NCBI GenBank assembly: GCA_035711865.1
Contig: DASTBT010000111.1
Location: 1-45,990 of the forward strand
Origin: JAOUEA01 sp035711865
GTDB taxonomy: Bacteria; Actinomycetota; UBA4738; HRBIN12
DNA: 45,990 nucleotides
Direction of reading: 5' to 3'
Notes under the pieces: generated by a model
Told to the model about the DNA's origin: nothing
Databases searched by the model: none
Seen by the model: only the letters and a program-made list of their open reading frames with translations
Position numbers and translations under genes: made by a program
Part shown: in pieces, positions 40,848 to 45,990 of the stretch
Position numbering within the stretch: position 1 is the first letter of the stretch
Layout: every line of letters starts with the position of its first letter

Positions 40848-40990
40848 ACGGCGAGCCGCGTGCCGAGCGTGTCGATCCTCGAGCCGAGGCCGTCGATCCT
40901 CGTCCAGGTAATCCTCGCGTCCAGGTAGAAGAGCGACCCAAGTGAGGTCGCCGCAAGGAGCCGGAGCGCGGTCCAGATCGCGGCTTCCAT
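40697..40990 (-). pseudogene. Possible remnant of a small TM-plus-coiled-coil protein
   Basis: The frame starting at 40990 reads MEAAIWTALRLLAATSLGSLFYLDARI, then ITWTRIDGLGSRIDTLGTRL. This is a membrane segment followed by an IDxLxSR coiled-coil repeat typical of short actinobacterial membrane proteins. After about 50 codons the frame runs into the antisense of the hemerythrin gene and loses all resemblance, so the 3' part seems lost. Confidence 0.35.
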
Positions 40991-41078
40991 CTCGCGCGGA
41001 GCCCAGCACCGCGTTCTGACATCGGGGAAGGGGACCGCGCACCCGGGTGCCGGGTCGATCCGCAGCGTGGAACGCTGC

Positions 41079-41543
41079 TCACTCGGCCGCGGCATGCGGT
41101 TCGAGGACGACCACCGCCGTCTCATGCGGGCGGCGTGCAGCGTAGCCGTCGAGGTTCCGGTCGATCTCCGCCCAGCGCCGCCACAGCCGTTCACGCTCCT
41201 CGCCCAACGCGGCCCTGCCGAGCACCTCGCGGCGGATCCCGCCGGCCAGCTCGACCACCGCGTCGGGATGGGCCTGCAGGTTGAGCCACCAGGCGGGCTC
41301 CGGCGCGCCCCAGCCGTTCATGGCCATCGTGATCAGATCGGGCCCATCCTCGTAGTACCCGACGATCACGCTCCGCGGCTCGCCACTGCGCCGGCCGATG
41401 GTGGTGAGGCGCAAGGCGCCCCACTTCCCGGGGCGCGGACGCCACAGCCCTCTGCCCCCGCTTGCCCGGACGAACAGTCGATGCACGTGCCAGAAGCTCA
41501 CGACGATCCATCGCGGTGGTAGTCGCGGTTTCTGCCGGGCCAT
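41079..41543 (-). CDS. Deazaflavin (F420)-type nitroreductase-family protein
   Basis: This encodes 154 aa. The ATG at 41543 has GGAGGGAG five bases upstream. The sequence matches the DDN/flavin-or-F420 split-barrel family: LRLTTIGRRSGEPRSVIVGYYEDG in the N-terminal barrel, then AMNGWGAPEPAWWLNLQAHPDAVVEL and a closing RRWAEIDRNLDGYAARR helix. Members reduce nitro compounds or quinones with F420H2. Some bind lipid-like cofactors with unknown roles. This supports an actinobacterial host. Divergent from the TolB-like lipoprotein gene. Confidence 0.88.
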   Translation of the reverse strand: MARQKPRLPPRWIVVSFWHVHRLFVRASGGRGLWRPRPGKWGALRLTTIGRRSGEPRSVIVGYYEDGPDLITMAMNGWGAPEPAWWLNLQAHPDAVVELAGGIRREVLGRAALGEERERLWRRWAEIDRNLDGYAARRPHETAVVVLEPHAAAE

Positions 41544-41749
41544 GAGGACTCCCTCCATCGCGGACGACGTCAACCCTAGCTCCCTACCGGTGAGGACCCA
41601 GGACTCGTGTCCAGCCGGACGGAGTGAAGCTGTTCAGGAGCGCTTCGCCGGTCCCGCTTTCATCTTTCGTCCGGGCGGTCGGGGCGACTCAACCTCAGCC
41701 GCTCCCCGAGCGAGTTGCCTCGTGGGTTCGACGAAAGGAGCGAGGGTCC

Positions 41750-42751
41750 ATGAAGCGGTGGGCGATCGTGCTGGCTGCGATGCTCGCGATGTTGGGGCTA
41801 TCTGCTTGCGAGGATGACGCGACCGAGGCGAATCCGGTGGGTTCGAGCGAGCCGATCGAGGCATCGGCGAGCGGGACCGACGGACGGATCGTGTTCCAAC
41901 GGTACGACCCGTCCATCGACGGTCCAGTCACCTACACCGTGAACCCAGACGGGAGCGACATGCGCCCGCTCTTCGAAGATGGGCATTCCGAGGCGGCTCG
42001 ATGGTCACCGAAAGGCACGGAGATCCAGATCAACTGCTGCGGCGATGGGATGGCGGCCCACCTGATCGATCCTCGCACCGGTGAGATGCGGACCCTTCCC
42101 GCCGCGGACCCGAAGCTCGAGCTCTTCTGCGGGAACGCCTGGTCCCCCGACGGGGAACGGCTCGCCTGCGAGGGCTACGGGAAGAAGGATCGGACCGTCA
42201 ACGGTGTCTACGCGATCCGGGCCTCGGACGGTGGCGGCCTCACCCGGATCACATCCAACACGCGCGGCTGGGACAGCGCGGGCGACTACTCCCCCGACGG
42301 GACGCGGATGGTGTTCGTCCGCGTCGATGAGGATGAGACGATCTTCAGGCTCTTCGTGACCGATCTCGATGGCACGGATCTCCAGAAGATCTCGGGCGAT
42401 CTGGTCGGCGAACTCTCGCCGGGACGGTGGTCGCCGACGGGTGATCAGATCCTCTTCGCGGGCCGCGTCGACCCCGACCATCACAAGACGATCTGGGTCG
42501 TGAACGCGGACGGCAGCTCGCTGCACGAGCTCGAGATCGATCCGAGATGCGGCGGTCTCTGGTCGGACCCGGAGGCCGTCGGGTGCTACTCGCCGGCATG
42601 GTCGCCGGACGGGACGCAGATCGTGTACGTGCGGTCGACCCCGGAAGGGGAAGACGAGGGCATCTACATCGCCAACGCCGACGGGAGCGGTTCCGTTCGC
42701 CTCACCGAGGGCGAGGACGACCAGCCGGACTGGGGGATGCCACCCGTCTAA
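41750..42751 (+). CDS. TolB-like beta-propeller lipoprotein
   Basis: This encodes 333 aa. AAAGGAG precedes the ATG at 41750. The lipobox LSAC places the lipidated cysteine at C20. From about residue 45 it is built of PD40/TolB-type blades carrying W-S-P-D-G cores (AWSPDGERLACEG, DYSPDGTRMVFVR, AWSPDGTQIVYVR). It is clearly paralogous to the exported domain of the anti-sigma-type protein at 43450-44547: both have SPDGxR followed by GxYxxRASDGG at the same place. It lies 174 bp upstream of the sigma-factor start, so it is probably part of the same sensing system. Confidence 0.85.
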   Translation: MKRWAIVLAAMLAMLGLSACEDDATEANPVGSSEPIEASASGTDGRIVFQRYDPSIDGPVTYTVNPDGSDMRPLFEDGHSEAARWSPKGTEIQINCCGDGMAAHLIDPRTGEMRTLPAADPKLELFCGNAWSPDGERLACEGYGKKDRTVNGVYAIRASDGGGLTRITSNTRGWDSAGDYSPDGTRMVFVRVDEDETIFRLFVTDLDGTDLQKISGDLVGELSPGRWSPTGDQILFAGRVDPDHHKTIWVVNADGSSLHELEIDPRCGGLWSDPEAVGCYSPAWSPDGTQIVYVRSTPEGEDEGIYIANADGSGSVRLTEGEDDQPDWGMPPV

Positions 42752-42925
42752 CGAGGGCGACCGATCGGCGCCCGCCGGCCACCGGAGCCTGCTCCTCCGG
42801 TGGCCGGAAGCGCCGTGCCACTGGCGCTCGGAACGATCGACTCAACCCGGGAACCCCTCCACGCGAGTGAAAGGGAAGAGGATGATGCCCGCGACGGAAC
42901 TTGGCGTGCCGCGAGGAGCAGGCTC

Positions 42926-43453
42926 GTGCTGGAACGGCCGAGGGTGGCGGTCGAAAGGCCGCCCGAGACCTTCGAGGACTTCTACGTGAGGGAGTATCCG
43001 GCCGTCGTCGGTCTGGCCTATGCGCTCTCGGGCTCCCGTTGGGGTGCTGAGGATCTCGCTCAGGAGGCGTTCCTCGCCGCGCACCGGGACTGGGAGCGCA
43101 TCGGCGCGTACGAGCAACCGGGCGCGTGGGTGCGGCGCGTCGTCGCCAACCTCTCGGTCTCTGCGTTCAGGCGTCACGCGGCGGAGGCGAAGGCGCTGGC
43201 GCGCCTCGCGTTCAGTCAGCCGGTGCCGCTCCCGGACCTCGCGGCGAGCGACCCGGCGTTCTGGGCAGCCGTCAGGTCGCTCCCGCGGCGTCAGGCCCAG
43301 GTCGTCGCGCTCTTCTACATGGAGGACCGGCCGATCGCCGACGTCGGGACCATCCTGGACATGACGCCGGGGACCGTGAAACGACATCTCTACGACGCGC
43401 GGAGGACGTTGGCGCGTCGGCTGCAGGTCGACGAGGAGGTGCTCGAGCCATGA
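42926..43453 (+). CDS. ECF sigma factor (SigE-like actinobacterial type)
   Basis: This encodes 175 aa from the GTG at 42926, which follows AGGAG; the longer open frame upstream is not coding in character. Region 2 (about residues 15-80) has FYVREYPAVVGLAYALSGS and AEDLAQEAFLAAHRDW. Region 4 (about 108-165) has LPRRQAQVVALFYMEDRPIADVG and MTPGTVKRHLYDARRTLARRL. The gene overlaps the next one by ATGA. It is the second such sigma/membrane pair in the window. Confidence 0.92.
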   Translation: MLERPRVAVERPPETFEDFYVREYPAVVGLAYALSGSRWGAEDLAQEAFLAAHRDWERIGAYEQPGAWVRRVVANLSVSAFRRHAAEAKALARLAFSQPVPLPDLAASDPAFWAAVRSLPRRQAQVVALFYMEDRPIADVGTILDMTPGTVKRHLYDARRTLARRLQVDEEVLEP

Positions 43454-44547
43454 CGCTCGACGGTCGCGGTCGGCGCGCCGGCCAGGGGTTTCGCCATGCG
43501 ATCGACGACCTCACCGCTACCGAGCCTGACCGAGGCTCGTTCGAACGCTTCGAGGCCTTCCGGCATCGGAAGCGACGGAACCAGCGGATCGGTGCGGGGA
43601 TCGTCGCGGGGACCGTCGCCGTCGTCGCGATCGTGTTCGTGGCACAGGCCATCCCGCGCGGTGAGCGGGGCGCCGCCGGGCTCCCGGGCGGGGGCGGCCG
43701 CATCCTCTACGGCGACTGGGATGCGCAGGCACAACGCGCCGACTGGTACACGGCTTCCCCCGACGGGTCCAGCTCACGAGATCTCGGCCTCTCGGGAACC
43801 TGTGCGATCTGGTTCCCGGACGGGAGCCGGATCCTCGTCACGAACGACGCCGCGGTCGGACCGGGTTCACCCCTGCGTCCGGGGATCTTCGAGCCCGACG
43901 GCACCGGCCTCCGGCCCTTGGACGCAGCGGGGGACCCGCACCTCAACCTCGGGTGCGGCGACGTGTCCCCCGATGGTCGCCGGATCGCCGTCGAAGGGTT
44001 CGGCGCGGACGGGCATTCCGAACTCGACGGCATCTACTCGGTCCGCGCCTCGGACGGAGGCGATGTCGTCCGGCTGGTCAGGGGGCCGGTCTCGCCGCCG
44101 AGGTACTCGCCCGATGGCACGCGCCTGAGCTTCTTCGACACCACGGAGGGAACGAGTCCCACGGGGTCGGGCGCGCTGTTCGTGATGCCCTCGGACGGGA
44201 GCGCCGATCCCGTCCGGATCACGCCGTGGGGTTACGCCTTCGACGACCATGAATGGTCTCCCGACGGCTCGTGGATCGCGTTCCAGCGGCCGTACGGGCA
44301 GCTCTACCTGGTGCGTCCCGATGGCTCCGACCTCCACCGGGTCCCGGTCGAGCTGCCGGCGGGTACCGGAGCGCTGAACCCATCGTGGTCACCCGACGGC
44401 GCATGGATCGTGTTCAGCCACCAGCGTTCGGAGGGGGCCGTCATCTCCCTGGTCCGCGTCGACGGCACCGGCCTGCGAGACGTCGTCAACGCACCCGGCG
44501 CCCAGTTGCAGAGCCCCGACTGGGCCGCCCAGTCGACCTCGCCCTGA
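43450..44547 (+). CDS. Membrane-anchored TolB-like sensor, putative anti-sigma partner
   Basis: This encodes 365 aa, translationally coupled to the sigma gene. A cytoplasmic stretch (1-46) rich in Arg precedes one membrane segment (about 47-68). The exported part is a PD40/TolB-like propeller with repeats such as DVSPDGRRIAVEG, YSPDGTRLSFF, EWSPDGSWIAFQ and SWSPDGAWIVFS. It is paralogous to the lipoprotein at 41750-42751. The short cytoplasmic part would have to hold the sigma factor, which is unproven. A ligand or envelope state read by the propeller is the likely input. Confidence 0.8.
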   Translation: MTLDGRGRRAGQGFRHAIDDLTATEPDRGSFERFEAFRHRKRRNQRIGAGIVAGTVAVVAIVFVAQAIPRGERGAAGLPGGGGRILYGDWDAQAQRADWYTASPDGSSSRDLGLSGTCAIWFPDGSRILVTNDAAVGPGSPLRPGIFEPDGTGLRPLDAAGDPHLNLGCGDVSPDGRRIAVEGFGADGHSELDGIYSVRASDGGDVVRLVRGPVSPPRYSPDGTRLSFFDTTEGTSPTGSGALFVMPSDGSADPVRITPWGYAFDDHEWSPDGSWIAFQRPYGQLYLVRPDGSDLHRVPVELPAGTGALNPSWSPDGAWIVFSHQRSEGAVISLVRVDGTGLRDVVNAPGAQLQSPDWAAQSTSP

Positions 44548-44738
44548 TCGAGCTCATCCGTTCACCCCGCGCGGCTCGAGGACGACGACCCATGCTGGAT
44601 GGAGCGACATGGTCGTCGACCTGCGACGATGCACAACGTGGTGATCCTGGCTCGCGCACCGCTGGTGGCACACGTATCGTCGGGTCCCCCGGGCGAGCGG
44701 GTCCGTGTCGCAAACGCGTCGTGAGGAGGGAGTAGGAG

Positions 44739-45392
44739 ATGGCTACGCTCGTTGCCGGAACGTTCCTGACGCTCGACGGGGTCATGCAGGGCCCCGGGGG
44801 CCCTGATGAGGATCGCAGTGGGGGATTCACTCACGGCGGCTGGTCGGTCGGCTACTGGGACGACGCCATGGGACAGATGATCACGCGGTGGACCGCGCGG
44901 GCCGATGCGCTTCTCCTCGGGCGGACGACCTACGAGATCTTCGCCGCGCACTGGCCGCACGTCCCCGACGACGATCCGGTCGGTGCGGTGTTGAACCGCG
45001 TCCCCAAGTACGTGGCCTCCACCACGCTGGAGAGCGTGGATTGGAACGGTTCGAGCCTTCTCGAAGACGACGTGCCGAGAGCCGTGGCCGGCCTGAAGGA
45101 CGTGCGCAACGGCGAGATCCAGGTCCACGGCAGCTGCGGTCTCCTGCAGACCCTGATCGAGCACGACCTGATCGATGAGTATCGTCTGTGGACCTTCCCG
45201 GTCCTGATCGGCAGCGGCAAGCGGCTCTTCGAGACGGGAGCGGTGCCCGCCGGCGTCGAGCTCATCGACAGCACGACCTCCTCCACAGGCGTCGTCATCA
45301 GCCGGTACCGTCGCGCGGGGGACATCAGATACGGCTCGTTCGAGGTCGACGAGCGCGGAGGAGTCGAGGCACTCTGGAAGGACTCCGACTAG
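44739..45392 (+). CDS. RibD C-terminal/dihydrofolate reductase-fold protein
   Basis: This encodes 217 aa. The ATG at 44739 follows a GGAGGGAGTAGGAG site. The N-terminus ATLVAGTFLTLDGVMQGPG is typical of the YyaP/YwjB-like reductase group. LLLGRTTYEIFAAHWP carries the NADPH-binding start, and VHGSCGLLQTLIEHDLIDEYRLWTFPVLIG is the conserved C-terminal strand-helix unit. These proteins resemble DHFR and riboflavin reductase, but their substrates are mostly unknown. Cytoplasmic, single gene, followed by a hairpin. Confidence 0.9.
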   Translation: MATLVAGTFLTLDGVMQGPGGPDEDRSGGFTHGGWSVGYWDDAMGQMITRWTARADALLLGRTTYEIFAAHWPHVPDDDPVGAVLNRVPKYVASTTLESVDWNGSSLLEDDVPRAVAGLKDVRNGEIQVHGSCGLLQTLIEHDLIDEYRLWTFPVLIGSGKRLFETGAVPAGVELIDSTTSSTGVVISRYRRAGDIRYGSFEVDERGGVEALWKDSD

Positions 45393-45462
45393 CACGCGCG
45401 CTGCAGCTTGAGTCCATCGACGGCACTGGCGAAAGAGACCCGATCCAGACGAGACTAGGGGA

Positions 45463-45484
45463 GCCGCTCGTCCTCGCGAGCGGC
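45463..45484. terminator. Hairpin downstream of the RibD/DHFR-type gene
   Basis: GCCGCTCG at 45463-45470 and CGAGCGGC at 45477-45484 form a perfect 8-bp stem with a 6-nt loop, 70 nt after the stop codon. There is no T-run. Confidence 0.45.
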
Positions 45485-45632
45485 GGCCTCGCGATCGCGT
45501 CGCGGACGGCTCGGACGTCCGTGAGTTCGGGTTTCGCGGCCTCGGGCCCTGGCATCCGGGAACGCTGGGGGCGCGATAGCTCGAGGACGAGCTCGCACCT
45601 ACCGTTGGACGTGCACGCAAAGGAGCAACGAG

Positions 45633-45990
45633 ATGAACGATGACCGCGGGCGGGATACGGTCGGCGTCTGCTGCAGGTATTCGGTCGCGTTGGCGGCCCT
45701 GCTGCTGGTGGCGGGTGCATGTGCGTCGACTCCCGAGGGCACGGGCACGACGGCCTCATCCCCGACGGCGCCGAACGACTCGAGCCCCACACCGACGGTC
45801 CACGACGTGATGGAGATCCAGGACTTCGCACCCCTCGAGCCCGGCGCCTACTCCATCGATCCGGACCTCGACCCAGATACTCCACTCCGTGTCGGATACG
45901 ACGTCCCCGCTGGGTGGTCGCAGTGGATCGGCGCGGCCAAGTTCGGGCTGAGGGGCACGTCGGGGTGAGCATCACCACGGTGTCGAATCT
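45633..45990 (+). CDS. Lipoprotein of actinobacterial secreted family, frameshifted and cut by window edge
   Basis: AAAGGAG precedes the ATG at 45633. The lipobox LLVAGAC puts the lipidated residue at C30, followed by a Thr/Ser/Pro linker and EPGAYSIDPDLDPDTPLRVGYDVPAGWSQW, the opening of a secreted beta-rich family. The frame then stops at 45968. In the adjacent frame the text continues sensibly as GHVGVSITTVSN up to the window end. A single missing G in the run at 45945-45947 would join them (KFGAEGHVGVS). It is either a real frameshift or a sequencing error. Function is unknown. Confidence 0.65.

Noticed and set aside
1..45990. Prophage, insertion sequence, CRISPR array or defence system
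   Set aside because: I found no integrase, transposase, phage structural gene, array of regular repeats or recognisable defence gene on either strand.

Overview
The window is G+C-rich, densely coded bacterial chromosome. It most likely comes from a member of the Actinomycetota, probably a deep or uncultured lineage; I cannot place it below phylum. The main reasons are the block of eno, an ftsB/divIC-type gene, a DUF501-Ppx protein, mazG, mfd, pth, rplY, prs and glmU. Further support comes from SigE-type ECF sigma factors coupled to membrane proteins, a DUF2630 gene, a deazaflavin (F420)-type nitroreductase-family protein, SigF/SigB-like promoters and several leaderless or short-leader promoters. 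I see no phage, insertion sequence or CRISPR array.

Layout. 0-1.8 kb: small secreted and ferritin-like proteins. 1.8-7.3 kb: a MerR/B12-binding regulator with CarH-like adenosylcobalamin motifs, divergent from a three-gene operon for a dimethylglycine/sarcosine dehydrogenase-type flavoprotein and both electron-transfer flavoprotein subunits. 7.4-10 kb: a membrane protein, tRNA-Leu(UAA), an adenosine deaminase-family enzyme and a lone type IV pilin-like protein. 10-30 kb: the housekeeping block, mostly on the minus strand (glmU-prs, rplY-pth-mfd-PpiC foldase-mazG-PLP dehydratase-GNAT-eno-ftsB, S1 protein, Ppx/DUF501-cyclophilin). It is interrupted by plus-strand insertions: GNAT genes, a small HTH gene with a perfect palindrome, and an ECF sigma/membrane-protein pair. 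30-46 kb: accessory genes. These are DUF2630, a PrmC-related methyltransferase, secreted proteins, VOC proteins, a SagB-like oxidoreductase, an RTX-FN3-phosphoesterase protein, a DUF885-like metalloprotein, an MDR oxidoreductase, gene remnants, a PCD-VOC fusion, a hemerythrin, a TolB-like lipoprotein beside a second ECF sigma/sensor pair, a RibD/DHFR-type reductase and a frameshifted lipoprotein cut by the window edge.

How the genes fit together. The minus-strand block supplies cell-wall precursors (GlmU), PRPP (Prs), translation upkeep (L25, Pth), repair (Mfd), nucleotide sanitation (MazG), extracytoplasmic folding (PpiC and cyclophilin lipid- or membrane-anchored proteins), glycolysis (enolase), division (FtsB) and phosphate or alarmone turnover (Ppx). 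The flavoprotein operon should demethylate an N-methylated substrate and pass electrons through ETF to the respiratory chain. The adjacent B12-type regulator suggests control of this one-carbon metabolism by cobalamin state or light, which is an inference from position.
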